Of a DNA stretch of 64,000 nucleotides, positions 7,907 through 17,074 are shown piece after piece. Origin of the DNA: Armatimonadetes bacterium Uphvl-Ar1. Its GTDB lineage: Bacteria > Armatimonadota > Fimbriimonadia > Fimbriimonadales > Fimbriimonadaceae. Made by a program: the position numbers and the translations under genes. A model generated the notes under the pieces. It made no database searches, was not told where the DNA came from, and was given only the letters and a program-made list of their open reading frames with translations. The stretch is from the NCBI GenBank assembly GCA_002162075.1, contig CP021423.1, forward strand, positions 310,001-374,000. The letters run 5' to 3'. Within the stretch, counting starts at the first letter, position 1. Every line of letters begins with the position of its first letter.

Positions 7907-9697
7907 ATGCGACTGGGATTGACATCGACATTGGTATTGGCATTGGCGGCGGTGGGTTTTTGCCGAGTTGATTACCGAGTGAAAGTTGTTGAGGGGGCGA
8001 CGGCGATTGATGTTGAGATGGTGATCCCGAGCGACGGGAAACCGGTGGTTGTTCAGATTCCGAATTGGGCTCCGGGGAGTTACCGGTTGGTTGAGAGTTT
8101 TAAATCGGTGAACGAAGTGACGGCTTTGCGGGCGAGCCGGAAGGTGGTTGTGAATCGGCTTGATGATAACAGCTGGGAAGTTTCTGGGGGGATGAGCGGC
8201 GACATTGTTCTTCGGTATCAGCGGGCGATGGGGTCGGCGATTGGGAATCGGCTTCACATGACAGGGCCCGCGAATTTGATGTACGTTAAGGGTCGAGTCA
8301 AGGAGGATTGCACTTTGAAATTTGATCTTCCAGCGGGTTGGCGGTCGACTTGTGGTCTGGAAGTTAAGGGCGATGGTTATGTCGCTCCGGACTATGATGT
8401 TTTGATTGACAATCCGGTGACGATTGGGATTTTTGAATCAGATTTTTATGAATTGAAAGGGGTGAAGCATGAGATTGCTTATTATGGTGGCGATGTTTCC
8501 CAGGTGAACCGGGCGGCGGTCATAGATTATTGTAAGAAGATTACGTTGTTGCAAGATGATTTTTGGAGTGGGTTGCCGTTCAAGAAATATGTTTGGCACT
8601 TCACGGTGATGAATGCGGCAGACGGAGGATGGGGGCTTGAGCATTTGAGCAGTACGACGATTGGACTCGCTTCGGGTTTGGGTCAGGGGACGGTGGGGGT
8701 GATGAACCACGAGTATTTCCATGCTTGGAATGTGAAGCGAATCCGGAGCAAGGCTTTGGGGCCGTTTGATTATCTGGTTTTGCCGAAGACAGGTGCCTTG
8801 TGGATGTTGGAGGGCGTTACGGATTACTATGCTCATTTGTTGTTGTACCGGTACCAGGTTTACAACGAGGATTACATGAAGTCGCGGATCATCCGGAACG
8901 TTCGCACGACGCGGGCGAATGCGGAGCGGATGAATGTGAGCCCATATGATTCCAGTTACCGAGTGGGTGAAGCGGCGAACGGTCGGGGTAATTCGGCCGG
9001 ATTTGGGGTGAATTATTACAATACGGGTTGGGTTGTGGGGTTGTGTTTGGACATTGAGCTGCGAGACGCGACCAACGGGAAGTATTCGTTTGATGACGTG
9101 CTTTATCAGTTGTGGGAAGAGTGCAAAGATGATCAGTCGGGATTTGAGGAGCATCGGATCCGAGAGATTATGGTTGAAATGGGGGGCGAGCGGATGGGGG
9201 TTGCCTATGACACTTGGGTGATGAAGCCGGGTGAGCTGCCGGTCGAGAAGCAATTGGAGAAGATAGGCTACCGATTTATTGAGACGGAAACGACATTTGC
9301 GGATTTGGGTTTCCCGGTGAGCTGGGGTACGGACGGGCGGCTTGTGGTTTCCCGGGGAACGCGGGACCAGGAGTGGCGGACAAACGACGAGATCGTTGAG
9401 GTGAACGGCATGGCTAAGGGGGCGGATGCTCATGTGACGGAACATGTTTGGGAAGATTGGCGCGAGATGATGAAGCCGGGCGCGACTTTGAAGTTGAAAG
9501 TGAAGCGGGGCGATGAAATTCTGGAACGGACGGTCGCGGTGAAGGAAGGGAAGACGGTGGATACGCTGATCGAAGAAATGAAAGATGCATCGGCCCGGGT
9601 GAAGGCTTTGCGGGAGGGGTGGTTCCGGGGGCCGAAGAATGGGGGAAGCCCGTGGTGGTTCCCGAGGGGTAGGTTGCTGTTTGTTGCAGATAAATGA
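7907..9697 (+). CDS. M61-family (glycyl aminopeptidase-type) metallopeptidase, exported
   Basis: 596 residues, the usual size for family M61. It has a signal peptide (MRLGLTSTLVLALAAVGFC) and an N-terminal beta-sandwich containing IPNWAPGSYRL, typical of the family. The zinc site is H268EYFH272 in MNHEYFHAWNVKRIR, with the downstream Glu in LEGVTDYYAH (E302). GWGLEHLSS ahead of it is also conserved. The C-terminal 150 residues look PDZ-like (GTRDQEWRTNDEIVEVNG). Characterised members are aminopeptidases preferring Gly/Ala; location here should be periplasmic or extracellular. A strong hairpin four bases past the stop ends transcription. Confidence 0.93.
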   Translation: MRLGLTSTLVLALAAVGFCRVDYRVKVVEGATAIDVEMVIPSDGKPVVVQIPNWAPGSYRLVESFKSVNEVTALRASRKVVVNRLDDNSWEVSGGMSGDIVLRYQRAMGSAIGNRLHMTGPANLMYVKGRVKEDCTLKFDLPAGWRSTCGLEVKGDGYVAPDYDVLIDNPVTIGIFESDFYELKGVKHEIAYYGGDVSQVNRAAVIDYCKKITLLQDDFWSGLPFKKYVWHFTVMNAADGGWGLEHLSSTTIGLASGLGQGTVGVMNHEYFHAWNVKRIRSKALGPFDYLVLPKTGALWMLEGVTDYYAHLLLYRYQVYNEDYMKSRIIRNVRTTRANAERMNVSPYDSSYRVGEAANGRGNSAGFGVNYYNTGWVVGLCLDIELRDATNGKYSFDDVLYQLWEECKDDQSGFEEHRIREIMVEMGGERMGVAYDTWVMKPGELPVEKQLEKIGYRFIETETTFADLGFPVSWGTDGRLVVSRGTRDQEWRTNDEIVEVNGMAKGADAHVTEHVWEDWREMMKPGATLKLKVKRGDEILERTVAVKEGKTVDTLIEEMKDASARVKALREGWFRGPKNGGSPWWFPRGRLLFVADK

Positions 9698-9700
9698 GAG

Positions 9701-9740
9701 CAGGCTCCACTCGATTGAGTGGAGCCTGTCATTGTTTTCG
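9701..9740 (+). terminator. Rho-independent-type hairpin after the M61 gene
   Basis: A perfect 12-bp stem (caggctccactc / gagtggagcctg, 9701-9728) with a 4-base loop, followed by tcattgtttt. It lies between the convergent M61 and PEP-CTERM genes and may serve both. Confidence 0.8.
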
Positions 9741-9755
9741 CTGAGCGGTTATGGC

Positions 9756-10904
9756 TTAGCTGTTCTTGCGTCGTCGTCGGGCGGCAATTGCGGCGGCTCC
9801 GGCGAGGACGATCATGGTAGCAGGTTCGGGAACGGCTTCAACGCTCACGTCAAACGCTTGAATTCCGTTGTTCGTGTTCATTGCGTATAGACTGAGTTGT
9901 CCGTTGAAAACACCCCACTGCACAGCTCCAACTCCGTTAGTATTCGCAACCGGTGAGCCAGTCGTCAAATTAGCCGAAGTGAGTTTTACGAAGTTGTTCG
10001 GGTCAGTAACGTCGTACACACTCACTGCATTGGCGAAGACGTTGGGCGATACAACTCCATCACCTGCGGTTGCGACTGTTGCCAGGAGCTTGCGGCCTTG
10101 ATACTCGATGAAGTCCATTGGACGTTCGCCTGCCGACGTCGTAGACTGCGAAAGTCCACTCCCATCAAAGCCAAAAGTGGGGCGATTCGCAGATCCAAGG
10201 AATCCCTGAGTACCGAAAACTCTCGAAGAGTCTTCTCTGAAAGTCATCCCCAATCGGAAATCCCCAGCAACTGTGGCGCCTCCGGGATTGATCGCAGTTG
10301 AAGTAAAAGTATTTCCTCCATCGGAGCTATCCAGTCGAACATAACCAAATGAACCACCGCCAGCCCCTGCAAGAACGGAAATATTGTTTCCTGAGCCAAT
10401 GGAATCGAGGTTGTCACCGAGCCGAATAACTCCAGTAGTCGAATTGAATACTCGCGCGACTGCTGCACCGAGGTTTGACGAGTCATACCGATAGAGCTGG
10501 AAATTGCCAGTAATTGAGGTGGCCAAATTTCCAACGTAAACTCGTCCGGATCCATCCACAGTTACCATATTGGCAAAGAACGCTCCTTGGGCACCGTTTG
10601 CTCCCGTATAGAGGGAATTGTTGAGCGTGTGCAGTTTTGCACCGGTACCACCATCAAGGACATTGATGTTCATCCCGCCCGTTCGATTCACAACAACCAG
10701 TCTGCCAGTTGTAGAGTCAAAAGCCATCCCTCGTGTAAGATTTCCAGCTTCCAAAACAGTTGCGTCATTTGCATCTGCTACGTTGAGCCAGCCATCTCCT
10801 CCACCGAAAGATGCTTTGGCGGTCAAGGTCACTTGAGCTTGGGCGCCAGCGACGAGGGTCATGAGGGCGATGACGCCCAGCGAATTGAGGGTTTTCCTTC
10901 TCAT
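9756..10904 (-). CDS. PEP-CTERM sorting-domain secreted protein, propeller-like
   Basis: 382 residues if started at the ATG at 10904, which gives a good signal peptide (MRRKTLNSLGVIALMTLVAG, ending AQA); the frame continues upstream to 11006 without signal-like features. The C-terminus is a PEP-CTERM tail: VPEPATMIVLAGAAAIAA then RRRRK. Such tails are recognised by exosortase for envelope sorting or release. The body has propeller-like repeats (GMAFDSTTGRLVVVNRTGG, NMVTVDGSGRVYVGN, LLATVATAGDG). Composition is less G/T-skewed than its neighbours, as expected for a highly expressed secreted protein. No exosortase is in the window. Biological role unknown. Confidence 0.88.
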   Translation of the reverse strand: MRRKTLNSLGVIALMTLVAGAQAQVTLTAKASFGGGDGWLNVADANDATVLEAGNLTRGMAFDSTTGRLVVVNRTGGMNINVLDGGTGAKLHTLNNSLYTGANGAQGAFFANMVTVDGSGRVYVGNLATSITGNFQLYRYDSSNLGAAVARVFNSTTGVIRLGDNLDSIGSGNNISVLAGAGGGSFGYVRLDSSDGGNTFTSTAINPGGATVAGDFRLGMTFREDSSRVFGTQGFLGSANRPTFGFDGSGLSQSTTSAGERPMDFIEYQGRKLLATVATAGDGVVSPNVFANAVSVYDVTDPNNFVKLTSANLTTGSPVANTNGVGAVQWGVFNGQLSLYAMNTNNGIQAFDVSVEAVPEPATMIVLAGAAAIAARRRRKNS

Positions 10905-11079
10905 ATTGCAAATCACCATTGATCCGCGCGAGGGGCATTCAATAACGCCGGGATCGCATCTTTGCGGACTGTCTTTACTATAACTGATGCGGTTGGGGAT
11001 TGCCACAGTAGAAATACCTGCTGGGGCATTTGTTAACGAATTTCCGAATGTTTAACGGGGATACGGGTATAGATTTGTT

Positions 11080-11949
11080 ATGTTGAGCACGATTTGCGCG
11101 GCAATGGTCCTTATGAATCCGGGGACTGGGCAGGAATTGGCCCCAGAACTTGGCGTTTTGAAGAAGCAGATGGATGAGGTGGCGGCGGGGTTCCGGGGGC
11201 GGCTGGGATATCACGTGATTGATTTGAAGACGGGGCAGCGGTTTGGCTTTCGGGACGGGGAACGGTATCCGAGTGCGAGCACAATCAAGACGGTGGTGAT
11301 GATTGAGCTGTTCAACCAGATTGAGGAGGGGAAGATGAGCTTTGAGGACAAGCTTGAGGTTCCTCCCGTGGGTCAGCGGAACCCGAGTATGTGGACGGCG
11401 CACTTGATCGAGGGGACGAAGGTGAATTTGGATGGTTTGAATTCGCTGATGATGAATGTGAGTGACAACACGGCGACGGTGATGCTTTCGCAGCATGTGG
11501 GGATTCAGAATATTGAGAAAAGGATGTTGGGCTGGGGATTTGAGAATACGGCATGTACGATTCGGACGGCGGGGAAGGGGGAGCGGCTGGAGCGGCTGTA
11601 TCAGACTTTTGCGAACATGGGGGTGACGAGCCCGGTGGAGATGGCTTCGATTTTGAAGATGATTCACGATGGGAAAGCCGCGAGCCCGGCGGCTTGCGAG
11701 AAGATGATTCGGATTATGAGCAGTCAATATTGGGATGATTTTATTGATTGGAGCGTGCCGAGTGACGTTGTGATTGCGAGCAAAGTGGGGGCGTTGCAGC
11801 GGAGCCGGAGTGATTCGGCGATTGTTTATGGACCGAGGCCTTACATCCTCACGATTTATACGGATAACGCGACGGATCGGAGTTGGGGGTTTGATTGCGA
11901 GGGGCACGTGGCGATTCGGCGGTTGGGGGATTGGCTTGGAACGGGATGA
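11080..11949 (+). CDS. Serine hydrolase, class A beta-lactamase-like
   Basis: 289 residues with a short hydrophobic start (MLSTICAAMVLMNPGTG), possibly a signal sequence. The three penicillin-recognising motifs are visible: S67TIK70 in PSASTIKTVVMIELF, S128DN130 in MNVSDNTATVML, and K235VG237 in place of KTG. The classical omega-loop Glu (ExxLN) is not evident between 155 and 180, so deacylation chemistry may differ from true beta-lactamases; some relatives of this group have peptidase or unknown roles. Resistance to beta-lactams should not be assumed. It is divergent from the PEP-CTERM gene, with both promoters in the 175 bases between. Confidence 0.85.
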   Translation: MLSTICAAMVLMNPGTGQELAPELGVLKKQMDEVAAGFRGRLGYHVIDLKTGQRFGFRDGERYPSASTIKTVVMIELFNQIEEGKMSFEDKLEVPPVGQRNPSMWTAHLIEGTKVNLDGLNSLMMNVSDNTATVMLSQHVGIQNIEKRMLGWGFENTACTIRTAGKGERLERLYQTFANMGVTSPVEMASILKMIHDGKAASPAACEKMIRIMSSQYWDDFIDWSVPSDVVIASKVGALQRSRSDSAIVYGPRPYILTIYTDNATDRSWGFDCEGHVAIRRLGDWLGTG

Positions 11950-12097
11950 ATCCGGGGCGACCCTATCATCCGAAAGAGGGGGCGAAGAAGTGGGCACCGA
12001 CGGGGGGTGGAGTTGAAGATAGTTGAGCGGATTGTATCGAACGGAGGATGAACGGAGTTTACGAAACGGTGCGTCTATGAAAAGACCTATCGTCGGA

Positions 12098-12125
12098 ACT
12101 GAAACGGTCTAGAACGTGTTTCAGT
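12098..12125. promoter_or_regulatory. 8-bp inverted repeat upstream of the ECF sigma gene
   Basis: actgaaac at 12098-12105 pairs exactly with gtttcagt at 12118-12125 across 12 bases. It ends 18 bases before the sigma-factor ATG. A second gaaacggt lies at 12063. It could be an operator, or a hairpin in the 5' leader. No regulator is assigned. Confidence 0.4.
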
Positions 12126-12143
12126 AATCAGACCGAGAAGGAG

Positions 12144-12746
12144 ATGAAACACAGCATGGCCACATTTGAAGTATCGCAGCCGATGGAATCAGAATTCCAA
12201 TCCTTGATGGAGCGCAGCTACAAAAAGGTTTTTAATTTGGCATATCGGCTGAGCGGGAATCGGAATGATGCGGAAGATTTGACGCAGGAGGCGTTTTATC
12301 GGGCGTATCGCAAATTTGACACTTTTCAGGGCGACCGTCCGTTTGAGAACTGGATTTTCCGGATCGTGACGCGGTTGTTCTTGGACATGAAACGTGCCCG
12401 AGGTCGCCGAGTACAGACGGTGAGTACGGATGCTCCGTTGCGAGCCGATGGCTACGATGACACGGTGAGCTTTGAGGCTCCGGATGATCGTCCGACTCCA
12501 GTTCAGGCTTTGCTGGGCGAAGCTTTGAGCGAGGAGATGGAACACGGATTGAAACATTTGACTGATGAACAGCGGGAGCTGGTCTGGCTGGCGGATGTTG
12601 AAGGTGTGCCTTATAACGAGATTGCAGAGAAGTTCCAGACTCCGGTTGGAACGATTCGGAGCCGATTGCACCGGGCCCATAAGCAGTTGCGGCGGGTGAT
12701 TGAGCAGATTCGGAACAAGAATCATGCTTGCGAAGGAATGGCTTAG
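12144..12746 (+). CDS. ECF (sigma-70 family) RNA polymerase sigma factor
   Basis: 200 residues preceded by a strong ribosome binding site (gagaaggag, 2 bases before the ATG). Region 2 is at about 22-90 (LMERSYKKVFNLAYRLSGNR, then DAEDLTQEAFYRAYRKFDTF and NWIFRIVTRLFLDMKR). Region 4 is at about 145-195 (EQRELVWLADVEGVPYNEIA, ending PVGTIRSRLHRAHKQLR). Regions 3 and 1 are absent, as in group 4 sigma factors. No anti-sigma gene follows; a terminator and a lipoprotein gene come next, so control may be by an unlinked partner or by transcription. An inverted repeat precedes the gene. Confidence 0.94.
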   Translation: MKHSMATFEVSQPMESEFQSLMERSYKKVFNLAYRLSGNRNDAEDLTQEAFYRAYRKFDTFQGDRPFENWIFRIVTRLFLDMKRARGRRVQTVSTDAPLRADGYDDTVSFEAPDDRPTPVQALLGEALSEEMEHGLKHLTDEQRELVWLADVEGVPYNEIAEKFQTPVGTIRSRLHRAHKQLRRVIEQIRNKNHACEGMA

Positions 12747-12780
12747 GGCCATACATTTTTCAGGGTGAATGCATGAAAGA

Positions 12781-12818
12781 GTCCTCCTGTCAATGGTGAC
12801 GGGGGGACTTTTCTGTTT
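12781..12818 (+). terminator. Terminator after the sigma factor gene
   Basis: Stem of 12 pairs including G-U (gtcctcctgtca / tgacggggggac, 12781-12808), followed by ttttctgttt. Confidence 0.75.
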
Positions 12819-12838
12819 CGGGAGTGTAGAATTTTGGG

Positions 12839-13273
12839 ATGAAGTTTTGGATGGGCGCGTTTGGTTGTGTGGTTTTGGTGGGATGTGGGGGGTTGGGCGA
12901 TGATCGGAATGAGGTGCGGGCGACTTTAACCGGGAGTTTGACGCCGAGCTTTGGGGTGAGTGTGGATACTTATGATTCGGGGAGTACGACGGCGAAAGAG
13001 TGTCGGGATGACCGAGGGGAGGATTGGTGCAGTGTTACGACTCAAGCGGATTATAAGGAGGTGCGGTTTTATTCCAATGAGCCGGGCTATTCGCACGAAG
13101 AGTATGAGATTTATGTTCGGAATAACGATACGGTAAGCGGGGTGATCCGGGTGAGGGTGGGAACGCGGGGGATTCGGGTTGTGGATCGGACAGTGACGAT
13201 TGCGGCTCGGCAGAAGGTTTTGGTGGGTTATGTGGATCGGGACGGGAATTTTGATGGTCGGAACGGGTTCTAA
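12839..13273 (+). CDS. Small hypothetical lipoprotein
   Basis: 144 residues. Type II signal with lipobox VLVGC at about 15-19 followed by Gly-Gly, so the mature protein should be lipid-anchored. The mature part is a compact beta-rich segment with two further Cys (KECRDD and EDWCSVT), which could form a disulfide. No family recognised. It lies 92 bases after the ECF sigma gene, separated by a terminator, and converges on a prepilin gene. Confidence 0.7.
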   Translation: MKFWMGAFGCVVLVGCGGLGDDRNEVRATLTGSLTPSFGVSVDTYDSGSTTAKECRDDRGEDWCSVTTQADYKEVRFYSNEPGYSHEEYEIYVRNNDTVSGVIRVRVGTRGIRVVDRTVTIAARQKVLVGYVDRDGNFDGRNGF

Positions 13274-13331
13274 TCATCTAGCTAGGGATGTAGAACAATG
13301 CTCCTTAGTTACCTTTAGGATATCCCTGGTG

Positions 13332-13988
13332 CTAATCGTCCGGATCGACTCCACCCGGATGACGATATGAGCATGTGAGGCGATTGTCAGTGAAGAGATC
13401 CCATGGGCAGAATCGCTGCCCGTTGTTATCCAATTCGAGATTTCGTTTGATGGCGGCTCCTTCGAGTGTGAATCGGAAGAATTGCTTGTGATAGAGCATT
13501 TGAATGTTGCAGTCGCCAGTCGGGCCGGGGACGCGGTCGCCTATGGTTCTTAAGGCGAGAAGTCCGGGATTGCCTTGATACTGTTGGAGGGTCGCGATAG
13601 CCCTGTTGAGGTCGTGCTGCATGAGGGGCATCTCGTACGATGACGGGTAAGCCGGTTCTCTCTTTGAATCGCGGCACCATCGTTGCTGACCGAAGTAGCC
13701 TCTTTTGAACGGGTCATTGTGGTCGAGGAGAATTTGGCTTGGCAGGACGCCTCTTTGGACGAGGGGGTCTAGATTGAGGGCAGGGTAGGCGTCATCGTGT
13801 TCACCGGCGTATACGAGCAAGGCAAAATTGATCTGTCGCCCGTTTGAAAGCATTGTTGTGGTGTGGGTCTGCTTTTTGCTTTGAGTGATTACGGCAATTA
13901 GGATTGCGGCAAGAATGGTGATAGTTGCAATGACAACGAGAAGTTCAGTAAGAGTGAATCCGCTCTGGTTATGAGATCGTTGCCGCAT
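13332..13988 (-). CDS. Prepilin-type N-terminal methylation domain protein
   Basis: 218 residues with a type IV prepilin leader: short basic start, then G/FTLTELLVVIATITILAAIL, where cleavage after Gly and methylation of Phe are expected and Glu5 is present. The rest is a globular pseudopilin-like head without recognised domains. Similar proteins assemble through type II secretion or type IV pilus machinery; none of that machinery is adjacent. It lies directly downstream of atpG, 74 bases away, with its own start context. Confidence 0.85.
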   Translation of the reverse strand: MRQRSHNQSGFTLTELLVVIATITILAAILIAVITQSKKQTHTTTMLSNGRQINFALLVYAGEHDDAYPALNLDPLVQRGVLPSQILLDHNDPFKRGYFGQQRWCRDSKREPAYPSSYEMPLMQHDLNRAIATLQQYQGNPGLLALRTIGDRVPGPTGDCNIQMLYHKQFFRFTLEGAAIKRNLELDNNGQRFCPWDLFTDNRLTCSYRHPGGVDPDD

Positions 13989-14062
13989 CTGAGCCCTTGA
14001 GAGTGGTACGGCTTATGATCGCTGGGGTTTCGCACCGTGCAAAACCTTAACAAGCAAGAATT

Positions 14063-14932
14063 TTAGCTTTTAAGGGCTTCGGCGCCAGCGACGATTTCGA
14101 GGATTTCGGTGGTGATCGCGGCTTGTCGGACTCGGTTTGCGGTGAGGGTGAGTTCGCCGATCATCTTTCCTGCGTTATCGGTGGCGGATGACATTGCGGT
14201 CATTCGTGAACCGTGTTCGGACGCGGAGCTTTCGAGAAGGGCTTGATAGGTGACGGTCAGGAGATATTTGGGGAGGAGGAGGGTGAGCAGGTCTTCGGGT
14301 TTGGGTTCGAAGGCGTACTCTTTGCCTTGGGAGGCGGCTTCGCCTTCTTCCAGCTGAGGCGGTTCGATGGGGAGAAGCTGGATGACTTTGGGTTCTTGGC
14401 GGATGGCGCTGATGAACTTGCTGTAGCAGAGGTATACGGCGTCCACTTCGCCGTTGGTGAACATTTCGCTGATGGTGTTGGTGAGGGTGACAGCATCAGA
14501 GAGATCGGCTCCGGCGGTGGGGACGGTGAACGCGTGGCTAACTTCGTACCCTCGCTTGCTGAAGAAGAGGTTGCCTTTTTTACCGACGCTGACGAGGGTT
14601 TTATCAGTGGATTGGGTGTCGAGCCAGCGTTGGGCGGTTTTGAGAAGGTTGGTGTTGTATGAGCCGCAGAGTCCTCGCTCGGCGGTGATGAGGACGAGGG
14701 CGACTTTTTTGACGTTGGGTCTTCGGTCGAGGAGGGGATGGGGTGGGAGTTCTCCGGCACTGCCAACGCTCAAGATAAATTCGTACATTTTTTCGCTGTA
14801 GGGGCGCGCTTCTTCGACTCGGTTTTTGGCTTTGGTGAGTCGAGCAGCGGCAACCAGTTTCATCGCCCGGGTGATGGACTGGGTGTTTTTTGCCGCACGG
14901 ATGCGTTGTCGAATTTGCTTGAGCGTTGCCAT
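14063..14932 (-). CDS. atpG: F1 ATP synthase gamma subunit
   Basis: 289 residues. The N-terminal helix MATLKQIRQRIRAAKNTQSI followed by TRAMKLVAAARL is the family signature, and the C-terminal helix (NRVRQAAITTEILEIVAGAE) is present. Gamma is the central rotor shaft linking the c-ring to the alpha/beta hexamer. It follows atpA by 15 bases and is the last ATP synthase gene here: the expected atpD (beta) and atpC (epsilon) do not follow. Confidence 0.97.
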   Translation of the reverse strand: MATLKQIRQRIRAAKNTQSITRAMKLVAAARLTKAKNRVEEARPYSEKMYEFILSVGSAGELPPHPLLDRRPNVKKVALVLITAERGLCGSYNTNLLKTAQRWLDTQSTDKTLVSVGKKGNLFFSKRGYEVSHAFTVPTAGADLSDAVTLTNTISEMFTNGEVDAVYLCYSKFISAIRQEPKVIQLLPIEPPQLEEGEAASQGKEYAFEPKPEDLLTLLLPKYLLTVTYQALLESSASEHGSRMTAMSSATDNAGKMIGELTLTANRVRQAAITTEILEIVAGAEALKS

Positions 14933-14947
14933 TCTCGGTGTCTGTTA

Positions 14948-16495
14948 TTAGTTGAGGTTGTGCTTGGCTTTGTATTCAGCGAGGGCTTCTTTGTTGGCCT
15001 TCTTGACGGTTTCTTGGGCATCGTCACCGAATGCTCGGCTGGTTCGGATGCTTTCGATGACATCCGGGTATTTCTCGTGGATGAAGGCGATGAGGAACTT
15101 CTCGAACTCTTGGACGTGGTTGTTGGGGACATCGTCCATGGTTCCGCTGGTGCCGGCGAAGATGGCAATGACTTGCTCTTCGACAGGGTAGGGAACGACG
15201 AGGTTTTGCTTGAGGAGTTCGGTGAGTCGCTGACCACGAAGGAGCTGCATTTGGGTCGCTCGGTCGAGGTCGGAAGCGAACTGGGCGAAGGCTTGGACTT
15301 CGCGGTAGTTGGCCATTTCGAGCTTCATCTTCCCGGCGACGGACTTCATTGCCTTGATTTGGGCGTTTCCGCCGACCCGGCTAACGGAGATCCCGACGTT
15401 GATTGCGGGGCGAACGCCAGCAAAGAAGAGGTCTGGTTCGAGATAGATTTGACCATCGGTGATGGAGATCACGTTGGTGGGGATGTACGCCGAGACGTCG
15501 CCCGACTGGGTTTCGATGACGGGGAGTGCGGTCAGTGAACCAGCTCCGTTTTCGTCGCTGAGCTTTGCGGCTCGCTCGAGAAGGCGAGAGTGAAGATAGA
15601 AGACGTCCCCGGGATAGGCTTCGCGACCGGGCGGGCGGCGAAGGAGGAGGGAGACAGCTCGGTAGGCAACAGCGTGCTTGGAGAGGTCATCGTAGACGGC
15701 CAGGGCGTGCATGCTGTTATCTCGGAAGTACTCGCCCATTGCGGCACCAGCGAACGGTGCGAGGTATTGCATAGCGTTCGAGTCAGCTGCTGATGCAACG
15801 ACGATGATCGTGTATTTGAGGGCGTCGTTTTCGCGCAGGGTTTCTACAACGCGGGCGACGTTGGCCATTTTTTGACCGATGGCGACATAGATGCTGTAGA
15901 CCTTATCTTTTTCATCGCAGTGCTCATTCAACTTGGCTTGGTTGATGATGGTGTCGATGCAGATGGCGGTTTTTCCGGTTTGTCGGTCGCCGATGATGAG
16001 TTCTCGTTGGCCTCGACCGACGGGGATCATGGCGTCAACGGATTTGATACCGGTTTGGAGGGGTTCTGTGACGGGTTGTCGGTCAACGACGCCGGGGCTG
16101 TTGGTTTCGATGAGGCGGAATTCTTCGGCGGCGATTGTTCCGAGGTCGTCGATGGGTTGACCAAGAGCGTTGACGACTCGTCCGAGGAGGGCTTTGCCGA
16201 CGGGGACTTCGATAATTCGTCCGGTTTCCTTGACGGGGTCTCCTTCTTTGATCGAGTTGGAATCACCGATGAGGACGGCTCCAATTGAATCTTCTTCGAG
16301 GTTGAGAGCGAGTCCGATGACTCCTCCGGGGAATTCGAGCATTTCACCGACTTGGCAATCGGGGAGGCCGTAGACACGGGCGATTCCGTCTCCGACTTGG
16401 AGGACGGTGCCGACGTGTTCGACTTCGGCCTTTTTGTCAAAGGCTTTCAGTTCTCGTTCAAGAATTGAGGTGATTTCTTCGGGTTTGATGGCCAT
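14948..16495 (-). CDS. atpA: F1 ATP synthase alpha subunit
   Basis: 515 residues, full length. Walker [16 protein letters not shown], the [16 protein letters not shown] stretch and the arginine-finger region SVSRVGG are all present. Alpha forms the non-catalytic nucleotide sites and supplies the arginine finger to beta. It lies between atpH and atpG with short gaps, so it is part of one operon. Confidence 0.98.
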   Translation of the reverse strand: MAIKPEEITSILERELKAFDKKAEVEHVGTVLQVGDGIARVYGLPDCQVGEMLEFPGGVIGLALNLEEDSIGAVLIGDSNSIKEGDPVKETGRIIEVPVGKALLGRVVNALGQPIDDLGTIAAEEFRLIETNSPGVVDRQPVTEPLQTGIKSVDAMIPVGRGQRELIIGDRQTGKTAICIDTIINQAKLNEHCDEKDKVYSIYVAIGQKMANVARVVETLRENDALKYTIIVVASAADSNAMQYLAPFAGAAMGEYFRDNSMHALAVYDDLSKHAVAYRAVSLLLRRPPGREAYPGDVFYLHSRLLERAAKLSDENGAGSLTALPVIETQSGDVSAYIPTNVISITDGQIYLEPDLFFAGVRPAINVGISVSRVGGNAQIKAMKSVAGKMKLEMANYREVQAFAQFASDLDRATQMQLLRGQRLTELLKQNLVVPYPVEEQVIAIFAGTSGTMDDVPNNHVQEFEKFLIAFIHEKYPDVIESIRTSRAFGDDAQETVKKANKEALAEYKAKHNLN

Positions 16496-16519
16496 GGTCG
16501 TGTTGTCTTTTTGTGGGGT

Positions 16520-17074
16520 TTAAGCTTGTTTGAGGAGGTCGTAGACGAGGGCTTCTCGCATTCGGTTGAGTTGTCCTCGGACTGATCCATCGAGCACGTA
16601 GTCGCCGTAGGTGACTTTGACGCCCATGATGAGATCGGGGTTGACGACAAATTCTGATTCGAGTTTGTTACCGGTTTCTTTCTCGATTTTGGCGACGATG
16701 GCGTTTCGTTGCTTTTGGTCGAGTTCGGCACTTGATTCGACGGTGGCTTTGACGACTCGTTCGGATTGTCGGCGGAGTTCGTCGTAAGCGAGTTTGACCC
16801 CGGTGAGTTCTTCATCTCGTCCTTTTTTGATGAGGAGCTTGATGAATGTCAGGGTGGTTACATTGATTTTGTCACCGAATGATCTTTCGAAGATGGTGAC
16901 TTTGTCAGCGGATTCGGTTTGCGGTTTGGTGAGAAATTCACGAAACCCTTGGTTATTGCGAATTGCTTCCGTGACGAGGGCGAGATCTTCACTGACTGCG
17001 GGCACGATTGATTGTGCTTGGGCGGTGTTGAAGAGGGCTTTCGCGTATCGCTTGGCAACTCGCATTTCCGACAT
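16520..17074 (-). CDS. atpH: F1 ATP synthase delta subunit
   Basis: 184 residues, typical for AtpH/OSCP. The N-terminal RYAKALFNTAQAQ and C-terminal DPDLIMGVKVTYGDYVLDGS-type motif (here NPDLIMGVKVTYGD then SVRGQLNRMR) are diagnostic. Delta connects the peripheral stalk (b) to the top of F1. Its start touches the atpF stop at 17074, suggesting translational coupling. Confidence 0.96.
   Translation of the reverse strand: MSEMRVAKRYAKALFNTAQAQSIVPAVSEDLALVTEAIRNNQGFREFLTKPQTESADKVTIFERSFGDKINVTTLTFIKLLIKKGRDEELTGVKLAYDELRRQSERVVKATVESSAELDQKQRNAIVAKIEKETGNKLESEFVVNPDLIMGVKVTYGDYVLDGSVRGQLNRMREALVYDLLKQA

Noticed and set aside
8438-9445. 335-codon antisense frame inside the M61 gene
   Set aside because: The M61 frame carries the zinc motif and signal peptide; the antisense frame is low-complexity.
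11080-11949. Antibiotic-resistance beta-lactamase
   Set aside because: KVG replaces KTG and the omega-loop Glu was not found, so only a family-level call is supported.
10978-11997. 339-codon antisense frame over the beta-lactamase-like gene
   Set aside because: The + frame has STIK, SDN and KVG motifs; the antisense frame has none.
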